Positions 45,230 through 53,712 of a DNA stretch of 64,000 bases are shown one piece after another. The notes under the pieces are model-generated. The model had not been told where the DNA came from. It ran no database searches and worked only from the letters and a program-made list of their open reading frames with translations. The DNA comes from Lachnospiraceae bacterium (GTDB taxonomy: Bacteria; Bacillota; Clostridia; Lachnospirales; Lachnospiraceae). The DNA is taken from the NCBI GenBank assembly GCA_029062895.1, contig JAIDPF010000022.1:1-64000 (forward strand). Reading direction: 5' to 3'. Every line of letters begins with the position of its first letter. Position 1 is the first letter of the stretch. The position numbers were made by a program, and so were the translations under genes.

Positions 45230-47878
45230 ATGGAACAGCAACTAACTCCTATGATGCAACAATATATGGAGACCAAAAGGGAATATCCGGACTGTATCCT
45301 TTTTTATCGTCTGGGTGATTTCTATGAAATGTTTTATGAAGATGCGTTGACTGCCTCAAAAGTACTTGAGATTACGCTGACTGGCAAAAACTGTGGACTG
45401 GAAGAAAAAGCTCCGATGTGCGGCGTGCCATATCATGCGGTAGATGCCTATTTGAATAAAATGGTCTCCAGTGGATATAAGGTTGCAATCTGTGAACAGA
45501 TGGAGGATCCGGCGACAACAAAGGGGATTGTAAGACGTGAAGTGATCCGCATCGTTACGCCCGGAACGAATCTGAATATGCAGGCGCTGGAAGAAGGAAA
45601 AAATAATTATATCATGAGTGTTGTTTATTTTCCAGATAAGATCGGCGTTTCCTTCGCAGATGTCACAACAGGAGAATACCGTCTGACAGAGATGTCCGAT
45701 ACAAAAATGCTGATGGATGAGATTGCAAAACTTCTTCCGGTAGAGATCATCTGCAATGACGCGTTTATGGTTTCCGATATAGATATGGAAACTCTGAAAA
45801 ACCGTCTTGGCATCACCGTTTACAATATTGACTCTTGGTATTTTGAGGAAGCATCCTGTCATAAATCACTGCAGGAACATTTTCATATGTCATCTATCAA
45901 AGGTCTGGGGATTGATGATTTTGTTACGGGGATGATCGCGGCAGGCGCGCTTTTGCAGTATCTGTATGAAACACAGAAAATTTCACTTTCCCATATCACA
46001 CGCCTTGAACCGTATATCAACAGTAAATATATGCTGCTTGACAGTTCTACCAGACGTAATCTGGAACTTTGCGAGACCATGCGTGAAAAACAGAAGCGCG
46101 GTACGCTGCTTTGGATCTTAGACAAAACCAAGACCGCTATGGGGGCAAGGATGCTTAGAAACTATATCGAACAGCCGCTGATCAAACTTGAAGAAATTAT
46201 TCTGCGGCAGAATGCGGTATCTGCTCTATGCAAGGCTCCGATGGAGCGGGATGAGATCAGGGAATATCTGGGCGCTATTTATGATCTGGAGCGACTGCTT
46301 GCAAAAATTAGCTATAAGTCAGTGAATCCACGTGATATGATTGCATTTCGCAATTCTCTGAAAATGTTGCCTTTTATTCGGCTTTTGCTGGAAAAGTTTG
46401 AGGATACGCTCTTACATATGATTTTTGAAGAAATTGATTCATTGGAGGATATCTGTCAAAAGATTGAAGATGCCATCGTGGAAGAACCTCCGATCAGTAC
46501 CCGGGATGGTGGTATCATCAAGGAAGGGTATGATGCGGATATCGACCAGCTTCGCAGTGCCAAGACTAAGGGAAAAACATGGCTTGCGGAAATGGAAGCC
46601 GCAGAACGGGAACGGACGGGCATTAAAAATCTGAGGATCAAATATAATAAGGTCTTCGGATATTATCTAGAGGTAACGAACTCTTATAAAGATCTTGTAC
46701 CGGAGGATTATACCAGAAAGCAGACTCTCGCCAATGCAGAGCGATATACGACGCCACGTTTAAAAGAACTGGAGGATATGATTCTTAATGCTGAGGATAA
46801 GCTGTACGCTCTTGAATATGATGCATTTGCCGCTCTTCGTGATGAAATCGACCGGAATCTTAACCGGGTACAGAAAACAGCCAGAGCAGTGGCGCAACTG
46901 GATGTCTATGCGTCGTTGTCCTTTGTGGCAGAGCGCAATCATTATGTATGTCCTCTGGTAAATACCAAGGGTGTCATCAATATTAAGGGCGGTCGTCATC
47001 CGGTGGTGGAAAAGATGATTGAAAACGATATGTTTATTGATAATGATACCTTTTTGGATAATAAGAAAAATTGCATCAGCATCATTACCGGCCCCAATAT
47101 GGCAGGAAAATCAACCTATATGCGTCAGGTGGCGCTGATCGTACTGATGGCACAGGTGGGTTCCTTTGTTCCTGCTAAGTCGGCGGAGATCGGTATTGTG
47201 GATCGTATCTTTACCAGAGTGGGCGCGTCGGATGATCTGGCGAGCGGACAGTCTACCTTCATGATCGAGATGAATGAGGTGGCTAATATATTGAGAAACG
47301 CCACAGCAGACAGCCTGCTGATCTTAGATGAGATCGGACGGGGCACTTCCACATTTGACGGTCTTTCTATCGCATGGGCTGTCATCGAGCATATCAGCAA
47401 CAAAAAGCTGTTGGGAGCAAAGACGCTTTTCGCGACGCATTATCATGAACTGACAGAACTGGAAGGCAGGATGAACAATGTTAATAATTACTGTATCGCG
47501 GTAAAAGAGAAAGGTGACGATATCGTATTTTTAAGAAAGATCGTCCGCGGCGGCGCGGATAAAAGTTATGGAATACAGGTAGCGAAGCTGGCCGGTGTGC
47601 CGGATATGGTGATCGACCGGGCCAAGGAGATCGTCGGACAGCTTTCGGATAATGATATCATGGAAAAGATCCAGACGATTGTGGGAGAGCCGAAATCAGA
47701 ACGAAAAACGCCGATGCATTATGAAGAGGTGGATCTGGAGCAAATGTCCTTATTTGATACGATGACAGACCAGGATATCATAGAGGAGTTAAAAGAACTA
47801 GATATCTCCAATATGACGCCGATGGACGCAATGAATACATTATACGGTTTGCAGAATAAATTGAAGAACAGATGGTAG
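45230..47878 (+). CDS. mutS: DNA mismatch repair protein MutS
   Basis: Recognises mismatches and recruits MutL. 882 residues: mismatch-binding Phe in LFYRLGDFYEMFYEDA near the N-terminus, connector and lever domains, Walker A GPNMAGKSTYMRQVAL (about 621-636), DEIGRGTSTFDGLSIAW and THYHELTEL. The start is moved to ATG 45230 with GAGAGGA upstream rather than TTG 45209 in the palindrome. mutL follows after 17 nt. Confidence 0.97.
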   Translation: MEQQLTPMMQQYMETKREYPDCILFYRLGDFYEMFYEDALTASKVLEITLTGKNCGLEEKAPMCGVPYHAVDAYLNKMVSSGYKVAICEQMEDPATTKGIVRREVIRIVTPGTNLNMQALEEGKNNYIMSVVYFPDKIGVSFADVTTGEYRLTEMSDTKMLMDEIAKLLPVEIICNDAFMVSDIDMETLKNRLGITVYNIDSWYFEEASCHKSLQEHFHMSSIKGLGIDDFVTGMIAAGALLQYLYETQKISLSHITRLEPYINSKYMLLDSSTRRNLELCETMREKQKRGTLLWILDKTKTAMGARMLRNYIEQPLIKLEEIILRQNAVSALCKAPMERDEIREYLGAIYDLERLLAKISYKSVNPRDMIAFRNSLKMLPFIRLLLEKFEDTLLHMIFEEIDSLEDICQKIEDAIVEEPPISTRDGGIIKEGYDADIDQLRSAKTKGKTWLAEMEAAERERTGIKNLRIKYNKVFGYYLEVTNSYKDLVPEDYTRKQTLANAERYTTPRLKELEDMILNAEDKLYALEYDAFAALRDEIDRNLNRVQKTARAVAQLDVYASLSFVAERNHYVCPLVNTKGVINIKGGRHPVVEKMIENDMFIDNDTFLDNKKNCISIITGPNMAGKSTYMRQVALIVLMAQVGSFVPAKSAEIGIVDRIFTRVGASDDLASGQSTFMIEMNEVANILRNATADSLLILDEIGRGTSTFDGLSIAWAVIEHISNKKLLGAKTLFATHYHELTELEGRMNNVNNYCIAVKEKGDDIVFLRKIVRGGADKSYGIQVAKLAGVPDMVIDRAKEIVGQLSDNDIMEKIQTIVGEPKSERKTPMHYEEVDLEQMSLFDTMTDQDIIEELKELDISNMTPMDAMNTLYGLQNKLKNRW

Positions 47879-47895
47879 AAGAAGGGAGTGAAAGC

Positions 47896-49734
47896 ATGGC
47901 ACTCATACATATTCTGGATTCCCAGACGATCGATCAGATTGCGGCTGGGGAAGTGGTGGAACGTCCCTCCAGTGTGGTAAAAGAGCTGGTGGAAAATTCC
48001 ATGGATGCCGGTGCGGATGCGATTACGGTAGAAATCAAGGATGGCGGGATCGAATTGATCCGTGTTACGGACAATGGCTGCGGCATCCTGAAGGAGGATC
48101 TCCCAAATGCATTTTTACGTCATGCTACCAGTAAGATCCGTACGGCAGAGGATTTGAGTAAGGTGCTTTCCATGGGTTTCCGTGGGGAAGCTTTGGGAAG
48201 TATTGCGGCTGTTGCGAAAGTGGAGCTCATTAGTAAGCATAGGGACGCTCTGATGGGAAATCGTTATGTGATCGAAGGTGGGATAGAAAAAGAATCCGAT
48301 GAAGTGGGGGCGCCGGATGGAACGACCATCGTCGTGCGTAATCTTTTTTATAACACGCCGGCAAGGCGGAAGTTCTTGAAAACAACTGCTACGGAAGGTG
48401 GATATGTGGCTGATCTGATGGAACATCTGGCGATGAGCAGACCCGATATATCCTATACTTTTATCCAGAACAGACAGGTGAAATTCTCAACTTCGGGGAA
48501 TGGGGATCTCAAGGAAGTGATTTATCATATCTACGGAAAAGATACGGCGCGAGAGATCATTCCGATCATTAGCAATCAGGATGGAATGACGATCGAAGGT
48601 TATCTTGGAACGCCGGTCAATGCCCGCTCGAATCGTAATTTTGAAAATTATTTTATAAACCGCAGATATATTAAAAGCAACCTGATTGCAAAGGGTATCG
48701 AGGAAGGTTACAAGGCGTACATGATGCAGCACAGGTTTCCGTTCTGTGTACTGCACATTACGATGGATACGCAGGAAGTAGATGTCAATGTGCATCCATC
48801 CAAAATGGATGTGCGGTTTCATGATCAACAGCAATTTATGGATTTTATCATTAAGGCGGTTGCGGAAACGCTTTCCGCGCGGGAGATGATCGCGGATTGT
48901 GATCTGGTGCCGGAGAAAGAGGAAAAGAAACTATCAAAAGAGGCTCCGGAACCCTTTGAACACAACAGAAGGGAATCTGAGGATACACATAAAAAAACAG
49001 CCATGCTGCAGAAAATACTGGAACCTAAACCGGTCGGTAAGGTTACCAAACCCGTGCCGAAAAACAATATTCTGAAGGAGCGTGACCATATCTTTGTGGA
49101 GCGTCCTGTGCAGATGGAATTATTTGATAAGCAACGCGTCCTGTCTGAAAGTTCCCGTAAGCAGTATAAGATCATCGGACAGATTTTTGATACTTATTGG
49201 TTGTTTGAACTGGGGGACAATCTCTACTTCATCGATCAGCATGCAGCGCATGAAAAAGTAAATTATGAACGCCTGATGAAACAGCTGAAAGAGGATCATG
49301 TCTATCGCCAGCAGCTCAATCCTCCAATCGTCGTTACGGTGACCGGCATAGAACGCCAGGTGCTTTCGGAAGCGATGGAATATTTCGCGGAACTGGGATT
49401 TGAAATAGAGGAATTTGGGGGAAATGAATACGCAATCCGTACCATACCATTGGAACTATATCTGAATGATCCGAAGGATATGTTTTTGGAAACATTAAAT
49501 GAACTGGCTGAGACAGGTCTGACCGGTACGCCGGAGATCATCTGCCAGAGGATCGCGACAATGGCATGTAAGGCTTCTGTCAAGGGAAATATGAAAGTAT
49601 CACTTACAGAGATAGACGCACTTTTGGACGAACTTCTGACGCTGGAGAATCCATATCACTGTCCTCATGGACGCCCCACGATCTTTGCAATGAGCAAATA
49701 TGATATTGAGAAGAAATTTAAAAGGATCGTATGA
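47896..49734 (+). CDS. mutL: DNA mismatch repair protein MutL
   Basis: 612 residues. The N-terminal GHKL ATPase has ELVENSMDAGA, RVTDNGCGI and GFRGEALGSIAAV; the C-terminal domain has the endonuclease motif DQHAAHEKVNYE, ACKASVKGN and CPHGRPTIF, so it should nick DNA as in organisms without MutH. GAAGGGAG lies 7 nt before ATG 47896. Its stop overlaps the next start (ATGA). Confidence 0.97.
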   Translation: MALIHILDSQTIDQIAAGEVVERPSSVVKELVENSMDAGADAITVEIKDGGIELIRVTDNGCGILKEDLPNAFLRHATSKIRTAEDLSKVLSMGFRGEALGSIAAVAKVELISKHRDALMGNRYVIEGGIEKESDEVGAPDGTTIVVRNLFYNTPARRKFLKTTATEGGYVADLMEHLAMSRPDISYTFIQNRQVKFSTSGNGDLKEVIYHIYGKDTAREIIPIISNQDGMTIEGYLGTPVNARSNRNFENYFINRRYIKSNLIAKGIEEGYKAYMMQHRFPFCVLHITMDTQEVDVNVHPSKMDVRFHDQQQFMDFIIKAVAETLSAREMIADCDLVPEKEEKKLSKEAPEPFEHNRRESEDTHKKTAMLQKILEPKPVGKVTKPVPKNNILKERDHIFVERPVQMELFDKQRVLSESSRKQYKIIGQIFDTYWLFELGDNLYFIDQHAAHEKVNYERLMKQLKEDHVYRQQLNPPIVVTVTGIERQVLSEAMEYFAELGFEIEEFGGNEYAIRTIPLELYLNDPKDMFLETLNELAETGLTGTPEIICQRIATMACKASVKGNMKVSLTEIDALLDELLTLENPYHCPHGRPTIFAMSKYDIEKKFKRIV

Positions 49735-50516
49735 ATTATTTTATGGAAAAAGAAAAGCATAAGGAATATGTCAGGAAAATTCCGGGTAGTGATACAGTCG
49801 TTCTTTTTATCCATGGGATTCTAGGAACACCGGATCATTTTGAAAAGCTGGTAGGCATTGTTCCCATGGAATGGTCCGTTTATAATATCCTGTTGGCGGG
49901 GCATGGCGGAACGGTCGAAGATTTCACAGGGGCAACGATGGACTTGTGGAAGGCGCAGGTTCATCATATGGTTAAAAAGCTGAGCGCTCAATATGATCAT
50001 ATTTTGATTGTGGCACATTCCATGGGGACATTGTTTGCTATTTCAGAATCCATCAGTAATCCAAAGATCCAGACGCTTTTTTTGCTGAATGTGCCGTTGA
50101 TGGTATATGTGCATCCCAGGATCGTGGTGATTTCCCTAAAAATCATCTTTGGGAAAGTATCGCCGGAAGACATTGAAGCTACAGCCGTACAGGATGCTTT
50201 CAGTATTACACCGGATCGCAATCTGTTAAAGTATCTGCACTGGCTGCCAAACTATTTTATGTTATTTTCAGAGATCAGGAAGACAAGAAAGAAAATCGCT
50301 CAGATCAAGGTCCCCTGTTTTGTATTCCAATCAAAGAAAGATGAACTTATTATCGCAAGAACGGCACAGTATTTTAAAAACCATCCTAAGATCAGATGTG
50401 CGGTATTAAATCACTCCGGACACTTTTACTATGAAGCATCGGATATGGAATTCCTATTAGAACGATTTCAAAAGGTATATCATAAAATCGATTGTCATAA
50501 CAAAGAATTATCGTGA
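49731..50516 (+). CDS. Alpha/beta hydrolase (carboxylesterase/lipase-like)
   Basis: 261 residues with the oxyanion-region motif FIHGILGTPDHF, the nucleophile elbow VAHSMGTLF, an Asp-containing segment SKKDELIIAR and the catalytic His in LNHSGHFYYEAS. There is no signal peptide, so it is cytosolic. The substrate is unknown; short-chain esters or acylglycerols are typical. It overlaps the mutL stop by 4 nt and is probably translationally coupled; its presence in the mismatch-repair operon is not obviously functional. Confidence 0.88.
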   Translation: MNYFMEKEKHKEYVRKIPGSDTVVLFIHGILGTPDHFEKLVGIVPMEWSVYNILLAGHGGTVEDFTGATMDLWKAQVHHMVKKLSAQYDHILIVAHSMGTLFAISESISNPKIQTLFLLNVPLMVYVHPRIVVISLKIIFGKVSPEDIEATAVQDAFSITPDRNLLKYLHWLPNYFMLFSEIRKTRKKIAQIKVPCFVFQSKKDELIIARTAQYFKNHPKIRCAVLNHSGHFYYEASDMEFLLERFQKVYHKIDCHNKELS

Positions 50517-50550
50517 AAAAATGGAAAACAATATACAAATCAAAAGAATT

Positions 50551-50559
50551 TGATATAAT
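50551..50559 (+). promoter_or_regulatory. Extended -10 promoter for the GH5 gene
   Basis: TGATATAAT (TGn plus consensus TATAAT), with no good -35 at 17 nt, about 28 nt before the ATG. Confidence 0.55.
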
Positions 50560-50586
50560 AAAATAAAATTAGAAAGGAGCGCGGAT

Positions 50587-51621
50587 ATGAAAAGATTTGA
50601 CGGATTTATGAAAGGTGTGAATCTGGGCGGATGGATTTCCCAATGCGTAAGTTATGAGAAAGAGCATTTTGATACCTTCATTACGGAAGAAGATATCAGA
50701 CAGATTTCAGAATGGGGACTGGATCATGTGCGTGTACCCGTAGATTACGATATCATTGAGAATGAGGACGGCAGTTGTAAAGAGGAAGGATACGTTTATA
50801 TTGACAATTGTATCCGCTGGTGCAAGAACCATGGTCTGCATATGGTTTTAGATCTTCATAAAACTTACGGTTATTCCTTTGATCCTTTGGATCATGGCAA
50901 TTTGGAAGAATTCTTTTCTAATGAAAAACAACAGGAAAGATTCATTAAGTTATGGAAAGAAATTTCCGGAAGATATGGCGCTTACAGCGATACTGTTGCT
51001 TTTGAACTGTTAAATGAGATCGTTAGTCCGTCCGTGGCAGATGCATGGAACGAGATTGCCAACCGGACGATTGCAGCCATCAGGGAAACGGCAAAAGACA
51101 GTTATGTGATCTATGGCGGAGTTTGTTACAACAACGTGACCAGCGTGAAACTGCTGGCAAAACCATATGACGACAAAGTGGTATATAATTTTCACTTCTA
51201 TGAGCCACTTACGTTTACCCATCAGAAAGCATACTGGGTTGAGGGTATGACGTCGGATTTTGAACTGGGATATCCAGATACCAAAGAAAAATATATGGAA
51301 AACAGTTCTATGCTGAGTAACGAGTTGGTTGGTGCATTAAAAGAATTTTCACTGGATCATGTAGACCGCAGGTTTATGGAAGCAATGATGATGCCCGCAG
51401 TCGAAGCTGCTGAGAAAAACGGTGCATATCTTTATTGCGGAGAATACGGCGTGATCGATCAAGCGCCGCTTCCCGATACGCTTAGATGGTTTGAGGACAT
51501 CCATGCGACATTTGAGAAATACGGCATTGGACGTGCCTGCTGGAATTATAAACAGAAAGATTTTGGTCTGATAGATGCTCATTATCATGAAATTCAGGCG
51601 GATCTGATTAAAAATCTGTGA
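50587..51621 (+). CDS. GH5-family glycoside hydrolase, cytosolic
   Basis: 344 residues of a (beta/alpha)8 glycosidase: VNLGGWISQ near the N-terminus, HVRVPVDYD, VLDLHKTYGYSFD, the acid/base Glu in AFELLNEIVSP and the nucleophile Glu in YCGEYGVID. The family includes endoglucanases and exo-beta-1,3-glucanases; the absence of a signal peptide suggests action on imported oligosaccharides. The exact specificity cannot be told. It has its own promoter (50551) and terminator (51635), so it is a single-gene unit. Confidence 0.88.
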   Translation: MKRFDGFMKGVNLGGWISQCVSYEKEHFDTFITEEDIRQISEWGLDHVRVPVDYDIIENEDGSCKEEGYVYIDNCIRWCKNHGLHMVLDLHKTYGYSFDPLDHGNLEEFFSNEKQQERFIKLWKEISGRYGAYSDTVAFELLNEIVSPSVADAWNEIANRTIAAIRETAKDSYVIYGGVCYNNVTSVKLLAKPYDDKVVYNFHFYEPLTFTHQKAYWVEGMTSDFELGYPDTKEKYMENSSMLSNELVGALKEFSLDHVDRRFMEAMMMPAVEAAEKNGAYLYCGEYGVIDQAPLPDTLRWFEDIHATFEKYGIGRACWNYKQKDFGLIDAHYHEIQADLIKNL

Positions 51622-51634
51622 GAATAAGACATAA

Positions 51635-51665
51635 AATGGCAGGAAGGAATTTCTGTCATTTTTGT
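51635..51665 (+). terminator. Terminator after the GH5 gene
   Basis: AATGGCAG-gaaggaattt-CTGTCATT (one G-U pair) followed by TTTG. Confidence 0.6.
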
Positions 51666-51705
51666 CATAAGCAGTCTTCAATGCGCCTATATACAGCGCG
51701 GAAAT

Positions 51706-51765
51706 GATGAGAAACCGCCTGCGCGGATTTCTCATCGCGTGTCATCGCAGCAAGCTGCTCTGACA
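51706..51765 (+). repeat. Palindromic repeat family B, copy at ogt
   Basis: The same two hairpins as at 40652; differences are in loops (ctac/ctgc, taaaa/caag) and one position is shorter. TGGAGGTGAGG follows as the ogt SD. In this copy the second stem is extended (GCAGC-aa-GCTGC). Confidence 0.85.
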
Positions 51766-51777
51766 TGGAGGTGAGGT

Positions 51778-52293
51778 ATGCAATATACAGGTAAATATAA
51801 ATCTCCGTTCGGCAGCATTTTACTTGCTGCGGATGAGACCGGACTGACAGGATTATGGTTCGAGGGGCAGAAATATTTTGCCGATACCCTTGATCCGCAG
51901 AATGCCGAGAAGGAACTGCCGGTTCTGATACAGGCCAGGCAATGGCTGGATATCTATTTTTCAGGAAAAGAACCGGAATTTCAAGTGCCGCTTCATGTTA
52001 CGGGATCAAAATTTCAGCAAAAAGTATGGGCAATCCTTTCTGCCATACCTTATGGACAAACAATTACTTATGGCGCTGTCGCAAAGCAGATTGCCGTGAC
52101 AGATGGAGTGGAACGGGTGTCGGCGCAAGCAGTAGGCGGCGCGGTAGGACACAACCCGGTATCCATCATCATACCATGCCACAGGGTAGTGGGAAGCAAT
52201 GGAAGTCTTACCGGCTATGCCGGCGGATTGGAGAAAAAAGCTGCACTTTTAAAGCTAGAAGCAGGAAATGGAGAGAATAGGGTTGTCAGATAA
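51778..52293 (+). CDS. ogt: Methylated-DNA-[protein]-cysteine S-methyltransferase
   Basis: Repairs O6-alkylguanine by moving the alkyl group to its own cysteine. 171 residues with the active-site motif IIPCHRVVGSNGSLTGYAGG and the helix-turn-helix segment IPYGQTITYGAVAKQI. It ends 26 nt inside miaA, so the two are probably coupled. The leader carries repeat B. Confidence 0.95.
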   Translation: MQYTGKYKSPFGSILLAADETGLTGLWFEGQKYFADTLDPQNAEKELPVLIQARQWLDIYFSGKEPEFQVPLHVTGSKFQQKVWAILSAIPYGQTITYGAVAKQIAVTDGVERVSAQAVGGAVGHNPVSIIIPCHRVVGSNGSLTGYAGGLEKKAALLKLEAGNGENRVVR

Positions 52294-53236
52294 AAAAAAG
52301 CCTCTTATCATCATTGCCGGTCCGACGGCGGCAGGAAAAACTAAAACTTCAATATTATTGGCCAAGAAAGTGGATGGGGAGATTATCTCTGCAGATTCCA
52401 TGCAGGTCTACCGCTATATGGATATCGGTTCTGCAAAAGTGACGCCGGAGGAAATGCAGGGAGTGCCGCATCACCTGATCGATGTTCTGGAACCCACCGA
52501 GGAATTTAATGTGGTGCGTTTCCAAATCATGGCAAAAGCAGCTATGGAAGATATTTATGCACGGGGCAGGATCCCGATCCTTGTCGGCGGGACAGGCTTC
52601 TATATCCAGTCCATATTATATGATATCGACTTTACGGAAAACGAGGCGGACACAGCCTATCGCCATGAACTGGAGCATCTTGCCAAAGAGCAGGGCAGCG
52701 AAGCCCTTTATCGGATGCTGATGGAAGCGGATCCGGAAGCGGCAGAAGAACTGCATCCCAATAACATAAAACGTGTCATCCGGGCATTGGAATATCATCA
52801 TCTGACCGGACAGAAGATATCAGAACATAATCAGGAGCAGCGCCATAAATCCTCCCCATATGAGGCCTATTATTTTGTATTGACCATGGACCGCGCTAAA
52901 CTTTACCAAAGAATCGATCTGCGTGTGGATCTGATGCTGGAACAGGGACTCATAGAAGAGGTTAAGAAATTAAAGGCGATGGGATTGACCCAAAATGATG
53001 TCTCCATGCAGGGCCTTGGTTATAAGGAGATTCTTGCTTTTCTGGAGGGCGAGGCGACATTGGAAGAAGCCATCTATACGATCAAACGGGATACCAGACA
53101 TTTTGCCAAACGACAGCTGACATGGTTCCGCAGAGAGCCGGAAGCGATCTGGATCGACTGCGATCCCGATAAACGTACGGCAGAGGATATTGTGTCGGAA
53201 TTACTGAAATATATATCAGGTAGGGGTGAAATATAA
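52268..53236 (+). CDS. miaA: tRNA dimethylallyltransferase
   Basis: Adds the dimethylallyl group to A37 of tRNAs, the substrate later used by MiaB. 322 residues: P-loop AGPTAAGKTKTSILLA, SADSMQVYRYMDIGSAK, HHLIDVLEPTEEF and DTRHFAKRQLTWFRR. The ATG at 52268 overlaps ogt; TTG 52283 with GGAG 9 nt upstream is an alternative start. It is followed by a palindromic non-coding region. Confidence 0.96.
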   Translation: MERIGLSDKKKPLIIIAGPTAAGKTKTSILLAKKVDGEIISADSMQVYRYMDIGSAKVTPEEMQGVPHHLIDVLEPTEEFNVVRFQIMAKAAMEDIYARGRIPILVGGTGFYIQSILYDIDFTENEADTAYRHELEHLAKEQGSEALYRMLMEADPEAAEELHPNNIKRVIRALEYHHLTGQKISEHNQEQRHKSSPYEAYYFVLTMDRAKLYQRIDLRVDLMLEQGLIEEVKKLKAMGLTQNDVSMQGLGYKEILAFLEGEATLEEAIYTIKRDTRHFAKRQLTWFRREPEAIWIDCDPDKRTAEDIVSELLKYISGRGEI

Positions 53237-53239
53237 TAC

Positions 53240-53363
53240 TAGGCAATTGCGAAAGAGTTAAGTCCGGCTTACATAACTCTTTGTTTGAAAATAGTTGTTC
53301 CAAAAACATCATAAATGAAATCATTTTTGGAACAACTATTTTCAAACTTCAAGTTATGTAAAC
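53240..53363. repeat. Large palindrome next to miaA
   Basis: It begins with TAGGCAATTGCGAAA (53240), the same sequence that bounds the following element. A long hairpin has a perfect 24-bp arm (GTTTGAAAATAGTTGTTCC and on) at 53283-53306 pairing with 53324-53347 over a 17-nt loop, extended by further pairs (TTACATAACT / AGTTATGTAA). No coding potential or T tract. Confidence 0.75.
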
Positions 53364-53431
53364 CTAATGAGCAGAATTACGGAACTAAAAATGATAAAGT
53401 AATTGTTTTACGATCACCTGATAAATAAAGA

Positions 53432-53683
53432 TAGGCAATTGCGAAACTGCTGATTTTCCATAACCAATTACAAGTTGGTTATAACCAGTTACAACTGGTT
53501 ATTGCCAGTTGTGCAATGCAGACAATATCATACGCCGGGTGCTTGTGCGCTCGCCGGCACTTAGGTGCCGTATTTTGGCATCTTAGTGCCGTTGCAGAGC
53601 GTGCGCAGCGGAAGCGTGACCGGCGATGATATGTCTGTGTTGCGCAACGGAAGCATGTAAAACCATTGTTTCGCAATTACCTA
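53432..53683. repeat. MITE-like element with terminal inverted repeats
   Basis: About 252 bp bounded by TAGGCAATTGCGAAAC (53432-53447) and GTTTCGCAATTACCTA (53668-53683), inverted repeats matching at 15 of 16 positions. Inside are nested inverted repeats: 53509-53538 pairs with 53620-53647, and GGCACTTAGGTGCC pairs with GGCATCTTAGTGCC in the centre. No ORF. The stretch 53364-53431 between the two palindromes shows nothing recognisable. Confidence 0.7.
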
Positions 53684-53712
53684 AAAATTTTAACAATAAA
53701 GAGGTAACGCAT

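Noticed and set aside
53240-53700. Small protein gene inside the palindromic region
   Set aside because: All frames are broken or reflect the inverted repeats; no SD-start pair.
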